Of a DNA stretch of 64,000 nt, positions 12,099 through 38,200 are shown one piece after another. Source of the stretch: Halichoerus grypus (lineage: Eukaryota; Chordata; Mammalia; Carnivora; Phocidae); NCBI RefSeq assembly GCF_964656455.1, contig NC_135713.1:191326187-191390186 (forward strand), in the 5' to 3' direction. How positions within the stretch are numbered: position 1 is the stretch's first letter; each line of letters opens with the position of its first letter. Below the pieces are notes generated by a model. It was given only the letters and a program-made list of their open reading frames with translations, did not search any database and was not told the origin of the DNA. The translations under genes and the position numbers were made by a program.

Positions 12099-12723
12099 TA
12101 ACTCCTTCTCATTTTTTACTTATTTATTTATTTTTAAAGATTTTATTTATTTATTTGACAGAGAGAGAGAGCACAAGCAAGGGGAGCAGCAGAGGGAGAG
12201 GGAGAAGCAGGCTCCCCACTGAGCAGGGAGCCTGGCATAGGGCTCGATCCCAGAACTCTCAAACGACTGAGCCACCCAGGTGCCCCATCTTTCTCATTTT
12301 TTTTAAGATTTTATTTCTTTATTTTAGAGAAAGAGCAAGCAAGCATGGGGGGGGGGAGCAGAGAGAGGAACAAGCAGTCATTGCACTGAGCACAGAGCCC
12401 GACGCAGGGCTTGATCCCCAGACCCCGAGATCGTGACCTGAGCCAAAACCAAAAGTTGGACGCTCAACTGACTGAGCCACCCAGGCACCCCTTTTATTTA
12501 TTTATTTATTTGAAAGAGATAGCATGTGCACATGCACTCCCGGGGTGGGGGGTGGGTTGGGAAAGGGGAGAGGGAGAGAGAATCTCAAGCAGACTACTCG
12601 TGGAGTGCAGAGCCCTATATGGGACTTGATCTCACCACATGAGATCACGACCTGAGCCGAAACCAACAGTCAGACACTCAACCGACTTCGCCACCCAGGT
12701 GCCCCATAACTCCTTCTCATTTT
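12099..12723 (-). repeat. Composite of three CanSINEs at one target
   Basis: Three reverse CanSINEs (about 12116-12285, 12297-12492, 12493-12706) lie in a row. TAACTCCTTCTCATTTT flanks the whole block at 12099-12115 and 12707-12723, and a partial copy (TTTCTCATTTTTTTT, from about 12290) lies after the first unit. The third unit is the most diverged and probably the oldest. Confidence 0.9.
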
Positions 12724-12959
12724 AATCTGAGGTCTGTATATATCTTTGGGTAAGATTGTGAACTCAATCCTCCCCCCACCATACACATCCAAAATAAGAT
12801 CTCCCCAAAAAGAAATAAAAGAGCTGAAAGAACTACCTACATACAAAATACTTGCCCTGCTCCATAACCAAAGTGTTCCCTTTAGCAATGTGTTCACTTG
12901 AGTTCAATGGAGTGTTAATTTTTCCTATAACCTTCATTTCCAAAACAAGCTATACCAAT

Positions 12960-13830
12960 ATTAAACAAGATAGTACAATCTCAAAAAATGAGCAAAGGAC
13001 CTGAATAGATATTTCTCCATAGAAAATATACAAATGGCCACTAAGCATATGAAGAGATGCTTCAAATCATTAGTCATAGGGAAATACAAATCAAAAGCAC
13101 AATGAGACACTGCAAAACACCCTCTACAATGGCTACTATTTTTTTAAAAAAAGGAAAACAACAAGTGGAGAAATTGCCATGGTGCATTGCTGATGGGACT
13201 ATAAATGGTGCAGATGCTGTGGAAAACAGTTTGGTGTTCCTCAAAATGTTAAACAGAATTACCTTTTGACCCATTCCACTCTAAGGTATATACCCAAAAA
13301 AATTAAAAAAAAAAAATCAGATACTTGTATACTAATGTTCAGAGCAACATTATTCACAATAGTGAAAAAGTGAAAACATCCCAAGTGTCCATCAACAGAT
13401 AAATGGATGGACAAAATGTGGTTTACATGTACAGTGGAATATGATTCAGCCAAGAAAAGGAATGAAGTTCTGACACATGCAACAATATTGATGAACCTTG
13501 ACATTGCTAATGAATAAGACAGTCACAAAGGGACAAATATTTTATGATTCTACTTATGTGAGGTACCTAGAATAGGCAAAATCTTAGTGACAGAAATTAG
13601 TATTGAGGTTATCAGTGGATAGGGGAGAGGAAGTAGGGAGTTATTGTTTATTGAGCACAGAGTTTCTGTTTGAGATAATGAAAATTATCTGGAAATGGAC
13701 AGCGGTGATGGTTGCACAACATTATGAATGTACTTAACCCCACTGAATTGTACACTTGAAAATGACTAAAATGGTAAATTTTATGTATATCTTATTACAA
13801 CAAAAAAGATACATAAGAGGATTCATACTT
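12960..13830 (+). repeat. L1 relic, ORF2 end and 3' UTR
   Basis: The run from ATGAGCAAAGGACCTGAATA through GAATATGATTCAGCCAAG to the ACTTGAAAATGACTAAAATG 3' UTR segment is L1 sequence. Multiple stops and frameshifts. Confidence 0.8.
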
Positions 13831-13999
13831 TTTCAAACTTCTTTGGGGTACAATGGGGGAGGGAAGGGGGTACAGAACTCCTTCCAGCAAGGGGAGGATG
13901 AGCTCCACATCAGCAACTTTAAGGGTGAAGTAGGGAAAGAAATGTAATTGGTACAGCCACCTCACCTGGTCAGCTTTCTCAGATCAAAGCTGGGTAGAC

Positions 14000-14620
14000 A
14001 TCCAAACTCACTCCCGGGACAGTATGGGCCAATAAAACTTGTCCCCCTGTACTATCTCCATTTGCTTTTGAATTAAAAGAACATCTTCCACTTTACTGAG
14101 CGCTTCTCAAGTTTTGATTTTAAACATAAACACCTTAAAGGCGTTTGCAGCGTTTATGATTCCCATCTTCAATATTTCAATGCCCACAACATTTAGCATT
14201 TCTCTGAGACTATCTTATCTCCAAATGGGACTGCCCACGTAAATGGCTTGTCTGGTGCAGGTCAGCGTGACCTTTGTTCAAGAGTTCCATTAACACCAAA
14301 ACGCCTTCACCCTCGTTATGGCCTGGGGCCTAGAACAGAGCTCGGCTCTCCCTCGGAAGGGGTGGGCGCGGGGGGGGGCGGGGGGGAGTCCCAACAACAC
14401 CCAATCCCATGACCGGTTCCTCACCTTCCGTAAATGAGCACGTCTATTATTCTCTTGGCCCCTCCAAAGGATTCTGGGAGTTAGGGGAGGGACCAAGGGA
14501 CAAAAATGAAATGCACAAGGTGCGCAGCGTTAGGTTTAGAATTAACAGCCAGTTGCTGAGCGACTTCTCATATCTTCCCACCACTTCCATCACTTCTCCT
14601 ATCTGGTAGGCCCGCGCTCC
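14000..14620. other. Unique upstream flank of MEIOC
   Basis: No SINE or LINE recognised here. The G-rich run at 14359-14388 and the rise in CpG mark the edge of the promoter island. Short open frames on both strands show no recognisable protein. Confidence 0.5.
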
Positions 14621-15017
14621 CTCCCCACCTTCCACGCCCCGCCCCTCTGCTGCCCTATTAGCCAATCATCGGGCTGCTGCTTGCCAGTCAGGGCCAATCC
14701 CGAACAGGTTTACTTTGAGCGGGAAAGGCTCAGAAGCTACGGGAAGAGCGAGGTCAGCTAACGACCCCTTCTTGGCCTTGTCTCTGGGGGTAACAGGCCC
14801 TGGAGGCGATTGCCTATTGGTTGGGCAGCGGGCCAATGAGGAGGTGCGAAGCGGGGGGCGGGCCTCACACGAAGGGGTGGGGTGGGGCGGGGCAGGCCGG
14901 TGCGGGGTCGCGTGCCGGGTCGCGAGCCAGGGGTAGGCAATGTAACGGCCTCTCCCCCCGCCCCTCCCTCCCCGCTGCGGCCCCCCCACTCACAGACCGG
15001 CTCCAGGCAGCGCCCGG

Positions 15018-15053
<36 letters not shown>

Positions 15054-15059
15054 AGCGGC
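15018..15059 (+). repeat. GGC trinucleotide repeat in the MEIOC 5' leader region
   Basis: Twelve uninterrupted GGC units at 15018-15053, then AGC and GGC, about 95 bp upstream of the MEIOC start codon. Confidence 0.95.
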
Positions 15060-15152
15060 GGGGTGCGGGCTGAGGGAGCCGGGCCTCGACGCCCCCCCCT
15101 CACCCCCGTACCCCAGGAGCTGTACCTAGTCCAGGAGGGGCTGGGGGGCCCC

Positions 15153-30093
<14,941 letters not shown>

Positions 30094-31605
30094 GGAAATG
30101 CCAGCAGAAAGAAGAATAAAAAGCTGATAAGTAAATGTATCAAGACATACTAAAAAATTTTAATGAACTTGTCAAACTTGAAAATTTCAATACATTAATT
30201 TTCTTTCAGATTTAAAGTTAATACCTTAATGAAGTCTAACTTCTATTTAAAAATCTTCTATTTGGAATGAATCAGATATAGTTTAAAGTGAACTCAAAGG
30301 GAAAGTTGACTACTCTAGGAGTTCCGAGTAGCCAAAAATAACAAGTTTAAGTAAATTAAATATTTCCTAACAGCTAAAATATTGCTTAAGCCCATTCTGC
30401 AGTGCAGGTAAATGCAAATGTGAAATTGTTCTAGAAGATAAGTTTCATTTAGGTCTGCCTTAGTAAGTATAATTCCAAATAATGAATCTAAGTGACTGTA
30501 ACCCAATTATGGCTACAGTCTAGTAACCAAGACAAGTTTTGATTGTGATATAAAAGTGTTTTCCTTACAAAACTGGATAATACCTAGGAAACAAAGGAAA
30601 ACAAGGATGAACCCAATATTCATGTAAAAATTTAATATTTAAAATACTACCATATTTATAAATTTGAAATCTTAGTGCCTAAGTATATGGAGGGAAATGC
30701 ATCTGATTCTCCTAAATTAGTGATAAAAGTGCCAGTGTAAAAACCATGCAAGTTACTGAATATAAAACCTGTTCAAATCATTTGTGTATATTCTTTAAAA
30801 TTTAATTATACTATCAATTATTACATATTTCCAATTTTAAAGTATTTAAACTGAATCAAAAACAAATTTCCTTTATCTGGATCTTTTAGAGTTGATGCAC
30901 AGTAACTAAAATAATGACTATTGTTTTAATACCCTTAGTTTGCTGCATTTTATGAGGGTATCACGAAGTTCTAAAATGTATTTTTTTAAGGTTAATCTTT
31001 AGTTTAGTTTGCAATTGGTTAGTGTATATTTTGTGTAGTTGTGTTCATTAGTTTGCTTCTGTATTTTTTTTAAAAGAGCTTTTGAAAGCTTGGCTTTTTC
31101 TGTTTCTCATCACTTAATATCTTTGTATGAAACCCGAGTAATTTATTCATTAATATGAAATGTTGGTATTATGTGACTCAGAAGATCTTGGGTTTTAACA
31201 TTTCTCCATGAGTTAAACTATAATATAATGTACTGATGAAATTTAATTGAACTATCCTTGACTAGAAACACTGATGTTTTAAATGTTGGTGTTTTTCCTA
31301 GTTTTAGAAATCTTGGTATTAAAGAGTGTAATCACACCACATAAATTTTCTTTAGATGATGTGCGGAAGAAACTGATTGAGAATGCAGGAGTAACTATAG
31401 GGAGAAACATTTTGATCACTGATACGCTTTAGAACTACCCAAATGAATTACATTGAGGGTAGTCAAATAAAATAGATCACCCCACCACACTCACTGCATA
31501 GAAAGTGGTTAAGTTTGACATAAGACATGTTGGATGTTTTGAAAACAAATATTGTACTGAATTTAGTCTCTCAGGAAAAAATAAATTACTTTGTTGAAAA
31601 TATTT
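30094..31605 (+). other. MEIOC: MEIOC 3' UTR
   Basis: AT-rich, repeat-free sequence after the stop. Candidate poly(A) signals AATAAA lie at 30115-30120, 31466-31471 and 31580-31585. The last is followed by a T/GT-rich stretch, so cleavage near 31600 is the best guess. The first would give a 3' UTR of only about 40 nt. Confidence 0.7.
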
Positions 31606-31805
31606 GGTTTCTTTTTTTTACATCTTTGTATTAGTTTCTAACCTGAAGTGTCACGAAAAGGTCAGAAAACCAAATTTCATTTCACTGATAAGAACTGGCA
31701 CTGAGTTTTAAATTTCATTAACATTTAAGTAAGAATGTTGGTAGACAAACCAATGCCATTCAGATACCCTTGCATCGAGCCTGACCTCCTTCAAAGATGT
31801 GTTTT

Positions 31806-32172
31806 GTTTTGTTTTTTTAAAGATTTTATTTATTTGACAGAGGGAGACACAGCGAGAGAGGGAACACAAGCAGGGGGAATGGGAGAGGGAGAAGCAGGCT
31901 TCCCGCAGAGCAGGGAGCCCGATGTGGGGCTTGATCCCAGGACTCTAGGATCGTGACCTGAGCCGAAGGCAGACGCTTAACGACTGAGCCACCCAGGCGC
32001 CTGTTTTTTTTTTTAAGATTTTATTTATTTGAGGGCAAGTTGAGCGAGAGAGCGTTAAGTGGAGAGGCAGAGGGAGAAGCAGACTCCCCGCCGAGTAGGG
32101 AGCCAGGGACCTGGAGATCATGACCTGAGCCAAAGGCAGATGCTTAACTGACTGAGCCACCCAGGCACCCCA
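31806..32172 (-). repeat. Two CanSINEs in tandem
   Basis: Reverse copies about 31806-32001 and 32004-32172 between MEIOC and CCDC43. CAAAGATG on the outer flanks hints at a shared target. Confidence 0.88.
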
Positions 32173-32518
32173 AAGATGAAGTTTTTGCTCTGCCTTTATA
32201 CTAATCCAGACAAACCAGATTAAAATTCTGGGGAAGTTTTAACATGACAGTGGTCAGAAATAAAACACTAGTCCATTAACAAAAACCAAACACAAAAATT
32301 CTTTGAAATTCTGTTAATCACATCACCCTGCAAATAATTCTCATATTAGTTGGTTATCCCTTTCTATGGTATACTCTCTAATGGATGGTTCATATGTATT
32401 GTACTTCTGAATTACAACCTGTGAGAACAAAAAATAGCACATATAATTTGTAGTGAAACTGATAAAACTGATGCTCATCATTTCTAATCCAAAAGAATTT
32501 GGTATATTCAATTTTTTT

Positions 32519-32746
32519 AAATAGACAAGGTGATGGGGCGCCTGGGTGGCTCAGTCGTTAAGCGTCTGCCTTCGGCTCAGGTCATGATCCCAGCGTCCTG
32601 GGATCGGGCCCCGCATTGGGCTCCCTGCTCCTCGGGAAGCCTGCTTGTCCCTCTCCCACTCCTGCTTGTGTTCCTGCTCTCTCTCTCTCTCTCTCTGTCA
32701 AATAAATAAATAAAATCTTTAAAAAAAAAAAAATAGACAAGGTGAT
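32519..32746 (+). repeat. CanSINE with perfect 16-bp target duplication
   Basis: AAATAGACAAGGTGAT at 32519-32534 and 32731-32746; body near subfamily consensus. Confidence 0.95.
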
Positions 32747-33028
32747 TTATATAAAAGTAGTTAAAAATTATCTTGAATTATATCAGCATCCTTACCACTT
32801 GAATATCTGCTACTATTAAGTTTTAGAGTGTTGGGAATTAATGACTGAAATCCCAATTTTGGACTAAAATGTCAATCATACTACAGAAGATACGGCTGTT
32901 TAAAATTTGCCCTTTACAATACTGAACATTTTAGACATAAAGGATTTATCAGCATCTGAATTAAGTGAATAACCTTACTCAAAGCCTAATGAGCTGATCC
33001 TTTTTTCCCATTTAAACATTAGTTCAAG

Positions 33029-33178
33029 GGGCGCCTGGGTGGCTCAGTCGTTAAGTGTCTGCCTCCAGCTCAGGTCATGATCCCAGGGTCCTGCTTCTCC
33101 CTCTCCCACTCCCCCTGCTTGTGTTCCCTCTCTCACTGTCTGTCAAATAAATAAATAAAATCTTAAAAAAAATAAACA
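33029..33178 (+). repeat. CanSINE with internal deletion
   Basis: Jumps from AGGGTCCTG straight to CTTCTCCCTCTCC, losing the middle section. AGTTCAAG flanks it. Confidence 0.88.
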
Positions 33179-33654
33179 GTAGTTCAAGTATACACCTAAC
33201 TGTAACATAATAGAGTCCCAGAAGAACTGGCTACTGTTATAACAGACTATAACAAGTACCCTTCAGGGGTTCATGGATATAACCTGGCTCTGCTTCAGAC
33301 ACCAAAATCAAGGTGAAAATAAACTAAAAATCCAAAATAAGGGTTAATAAAATAGGCTCTCTCATATGCTATCTGTAGCCACAGCTTATTATTGCTACTG
33401 CCATAGAGGACTAAGATTCCAAAAGGACTGCAAGGACTTCAAAGCCAATTTACTGACTTCCAATAAAACAAGGTAATCTTTCTGATTTCCTAATACCCAA
33501 CTTCACAGGAAAATTGAGGCAGAGAATTTGATTCTAGGAAGAGGTTCTACTAATACAACATATTGGGCTAATCAAAATACAAAGCAAAATTCAACACATT
33601 CCTAAGTGTTCACACAATTCATTTCCATGGATAGCTGGAAGGAATCAATCAATC

Positions 33655-35108
33655 AGAAAACAGTGATTTAAATAGTTTATTTTTTTTTAAAAGATGGTTA
33701 CTTTTTTAAAATGCAATGCCACGGTTATAGGAGTGTATAGAGGTGACACATCTTTTCCTTAACCATGCTTTTTACCTTCTGCACAAAGGTAAAAATTTTT
33801 TGTTAACCTCTTAGTTAATGGTATAAAACAGGTCAGCAAACTTTTTCTCTGAAGGGCCAGACAGTAAATATTTTAGGTTTCACAGGCCACAAAAGGTCTC
33901 TGTCACATATTCCTTCTTTTACAACCCTTTAAAAATGCAAAATCCCTTGCTGACTTGCACCATACAAAAACTTGCACCATACAAAAACAAACCACGCCAA
34001 ATTTCCTAGCCTGCAGTAGTTTGCCAACCTCAGGTATAAAATACCTATTTTCTGTCTTGTCAGGGAGATTGCTCCCTTCGGGCTTCTTGACAAGTCTGCT
34101 GCCAGAAGTAGAGAAAGGCCTTATTTACAATTGAATGTGGCTTGTGACAAAAGTAGAAATGGAGAGTTCCTGCTCACTTTTGACTCTCCCAGGTTTTTCC
34201 ACTCATTAAATTTGTTGAGTACACACAATGTACACTCTTAAATATCTTTGTGTTAGCAGAGATTTCCAGTGTTTCTTCCTTAGACGCATGGTTCCTGCAG
34301 TTTCTTCCAAACTGTAATTATCGCATCTTTATACTCATGTTTTAGGGCACACCAGGATTAAAATCTCTACTAGCAGTCAAGAGGGCTCATGATTATAAAA
34401 AGTGAATCTAGCTATCAATGATATCCTTCCACCCAATACACATCCTTCTTCAAAATCACAGCCTGGATGAGGAAAAATATGTAACTATCTCTACTTAAAA
34501 AGATACTTCTTTTCCTCCCATAGGCTGAAACTTAAAAAAAAAACCTCAAATCTAGAACATCTACCACATCATTTCTTCCATTTTCATAGTTTGTTGCCAT
34601 GTTAACATAATATCTGGATCCAGGTAGGCTCTTCATTAGCTTTCTATTTCATCCATAAAACAATACAGTAAGAGGTAACTACTACTTTCAAAGTACTTTA
34701 TGCTCCCACATTTCACCTCAGAAAAGGAGTGGTCATGATTCTGCTCCTTCAGGATGAAAACTGTAACTGTCTGCTTTCTGAATACTTCTGTTATTTATCC
34801 TAGGTGAGGGAAGACTTTTAAAGTGGCCAAAAGGAGCCAGGACTTCAGTATTAAAATATAAAAGTTGCCCCCATTCCAGATCTTTGGTACAGACATCAAC
34901 CACAATAATCTGATTACCCACACCACAGAGACATGGCACATTTTGTAATTAGAAGTGTTTGTGATTTTCCTTTTGACCATGTAAACAAAAGGGAAATGCC
35001 TTGGGAAACCACTCTGCAATGTTCTCTCACTTCTCTTAAATACACATGTGCACAATCACTTCTCCCTTTGATCAAGTCCATGAGGAGAAAGAACAGAGTG
35101 GACCAAGG
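33655..35108 (-). other. CCDC43: CCDC43 3' UTR (inferred extent)
   Basis: From the stop codon to the only well-placed AATAAA on the minus strand (33681 down to 33676), followed downstream by a T/GT-rich segment. Contains a Charlie-like element. Confidence 0.55.
33830..34035. repeat. hAT-Charlie-like DNA element (MER1 group)
   Basis: GGTCAGCAAACTTTTTCT at left and GTAGTTTGCCAACCTC at right are the two ends of the element; internally deleted. Confidence 0.65.
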
Positions 35109-35296
35109 TTATCGCTTCCGCTCCCCTCTTTGTGTCCTTTTCTTTTCCTTTTCCTTGCGCTCCTGCTTGGCTAGTTTGTCTCTCTCCCTCTGCAGCTTGT
35201 CCTGTTCCTTCTTCCTTTGGGACTCATCCCGAAGCGAGTCTCGCTCCAGTTTTCGGGCATTGAGGACATCTTCCACATTGGTGTTTCGGAACAGAG
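35109..35296 (-). CDS. CCDC43: CCDC43 coding exon 5 and stop
   Basis: Acceptor ACCTGTAG, preceded by the U12 branch-site-like TCCCTTAAC (35315-35307). Encodes [20 protein letters not shown] onward to the terminal GERKR and TAA. The codon spanning the junction is TCT. Confidence 0.96.
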
Positions 35297-38200
35297 CTAC
35301 AGGTGAGTTAAGGGATTAGGGTACAAGTCACACAGGTCCCAAATACTGCTCTGTCCTTATTTTCTCTCTACATATTCCTAGTCTTTAAAAAAAAAAAAAA
35401 AAGTCCTGGGGCGCCTGGGTGGCTCAGCTGTTAAGCGTCTGCCTTCGGCTCAGGTCGTGATACCCAGGGTCCCGGGATCGAGCCCTGCATTGGGCTCCCT
35501 GCTCAGTGGGAAGCCTGCTTCTCCCTCTCCCACTCCCCCTGCTTGTGTTCCCTCTCTCGCTGTGTCTCTCTCTGTCAAATAAAGAAAATCTTTAATAAAT
35601 AAATAAATTAATTAATTAATTAATTAAAAAGTCCTTATGATAATTTATCTTTGGTCTAATGGGAAATCCTGAAACTACCATTACAAAGGTTTAAACTTTT
35701 GAATAATCCTCAGAATAAAAATCTCAGACTTCTCTAAATTTGAATGTTAAAATATTTTATGAAAATGAAATTTTATTCCAGAATAAGTACTTAGATCATG
35801 GCAGAATATTGTTGGGAGTATCTAGGCTAGTTTTAGTCAACAGAGTATTACTGTAACTGGCAAAAATTTTATGTACTTGGCACTATTAAAATGCTTGAAA
35901 AAGAGTTAAATAAGTTGTTTAACCTTACTAAACTTTATCAGTTTGCTTTTTTTCCTAGACCACTGAAGCTTAAGTGAAAAACATGTTCTAATAACCACAA
36001 ACTCTGAATTTATAAAAGACATGAAATAAGTTTAACCAGTTAGAAAATACCTAGCCAAAAACTTTACCCCTCATTTCTTGGGACTTTAAAAACACAACCT
36101 GGGGGTGCCTGGCGGGCTTAGTCAGCAGAGCACGCACCTCGATCTCGGGGTCGTGGGTTCGAGCCCCAAAATGGGTGTAGAGATTACTAAAAAAAAACCA
36201 ACCTGTTAGCACCAGACAAGCTCCTCTCTACTTTTTTTTTTTTTTAAAGATTTTATTTATTTATTTGACAGAGAGATACAGAGAGAGCACAAGTAGGCAG
36301 AGAAGCAGGCAGAGGTAGAGGGAGAAGCAGGCTCCCCACAGAGCAGGGAGCCCGATGCGGGACTCGATCCCAGGACCCTGGGACCATGACCCGAGCCGAA
36401 GGCAGCCGCCTAACCGACTGAGCCACCCAGGCGACCAACTCCTCTGTACTCTTAAAACATAACTCTGTTGCTTTGGTGCTTTAAAATAAATGTCTCTGAC
36501 ATAACCTCCCCTTCTTTGATAACCCACCATACTTCTCATCCTTAAGAAGGTGGATTTTTTTTTTTTTTTTAAAGATTTGAGAGAGCAAGCAAGCACGCAA
36601 AAGCAGGTGGGGAGGCAGAGGGAAAGGGAGAAGCAGACTCCTTGCTGAGCACGGAGCCCGATGCAGGGCTCAATCCTAGGACCCTGAGATCATGACCTGA
36701 GCTGAAGGCAGACTGAAGCAACTAAGCCCCTAAGAAGGTAGATTTCTAAATGCAGGGGCGCCTGGGTGGCTCAGTCGTTAAGCGTCTGCCTTCGGCTCAG
36801 GTCATGATCCCAGGGTCCTGGGATCGAGTCCCACATCGGGCTCCCTGCTCAGCGGGAAGCCTGCTTCTCCCTCTCCCACTCCCCCTGCTTGTGTTCCTGT
36901 TCTCACTGTCTCTCTCTGTCAAATAAATAAATAAAATCTTTAAAAAAAAAAAAAAACAAATGCAGAAGCTTCTCAGGGCACCTGGGTAGCTTAGTCGGTT
37001 AAGTGTCTGACTCTTGGTTTTGGCTCAGGTCATGATCTCAGGGTCCTGAGATCGAGCCCTGCATCAGGCTCCTCAGGACCTTCCCGCCGCTTTAGCGGGA
37101 AGTCTGCTTGAGATTCTCTCTCCCTCACCCTCTGCCCCTTTCTCCCGCTTGTGCTCTCTCTCTCTCAAATAAATAAATCTTAAAAAAAAAAATAAATATA
37201 GAATCTTCTCATAAGTGTCTGTTGGTAGGGACTTTCCTCAGCACATTTTTCCATCCGTCCATATTTTCAGCTCAAAAGTATTCAGTGTTTGTGTTCTCTT
37301 TCCAAAAAATTATACGGTCTCTGAGGACAAAGTCAAAATTTCAATATTATTTTAACTACTTCCACTGCTGGGAAACCCAGTGCTATCCACAGGGAGTATA
37401 GATTCTTATTTTCCCTTAGAAATCCTCCCTTAAGTTAAGAAATCCTTCCTCCCTTCACATTAGATGTTAACATGTTTTCTTTGGGGAGAGTTCTCGTTAA
37501 ATTGACTATTTATGGTTGTCCTTGGAATGGGGCTCAAAATGCTGGCCCGACACAAGTTCCTGTTGGTAAAAGGATCCCCCAGCAATGACAACAAGATGAA
37601 AACTGTTCAAGAGTATTCAATGGAGAAACATTTGGGGACGGACAAAGAGAAGGATACATTTATCAGAACCAATGTTCATTGTGGTGGCACATGAGTCATC
37701 CTTCTCAGCTGCTTCGGTAAGCGTCGTTAAGGAAAGTCGGACGGAAAGCAAAGGCCGGCACATCCCAACTCAACGTCAGAAAACATTCAGTGAAGTAACG
37801 GGCAGGGAAAGCATGCTGAAGGAAAACACCGTCAGAGGTGTGGTGGTAAACCCAGCACAGTCATCTTCAGAAGTCTCAAGATTGTTCAGAGCTACTGTGA
37901 GATCCTTAGCTGCTGGACGCTGAAAAGAAACAGCCCGATCTGGGTGGACTTTCCCCATTACCTGGCAGCCCGGGGAAAGGCGAGAGGACGGTGCTTCTCA
38001 AAGTGTGGTTCCCAGAACTCCCAGGGAGCTTATTAGAAAAGCACATTCTTGGGCCCCACCCTGCACCTACTAAATCAAACTGGGGAGTGGGGCCCAGCAA
38101 TCTGGGTCTTAACAAGTTCTCCAGGAGAACCACTGCTTAAAATGTTCTTTTCCAGCCCAAGAAAGGAGGTTTTGTCATTGGAACCATAGCTCTGCTGACC

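Noticed and set aside
12099..12723. CRISPR-like regular repeats
   Set aside because: Repeated units are full SINEs of about 170-210 bp with target duplications in a mammalian genome.
14821..15129. Polyalanine-containing frame encoded by the GGC repeat
   Set aside because: It ends before the MEIOC start, and its coding potential comes only from the trinucleotide repeat. At most a uORF.
34933..35319. 128-residue plus-strand frame
   Set aside because: It is the antisense of CCDC43 exon 5.
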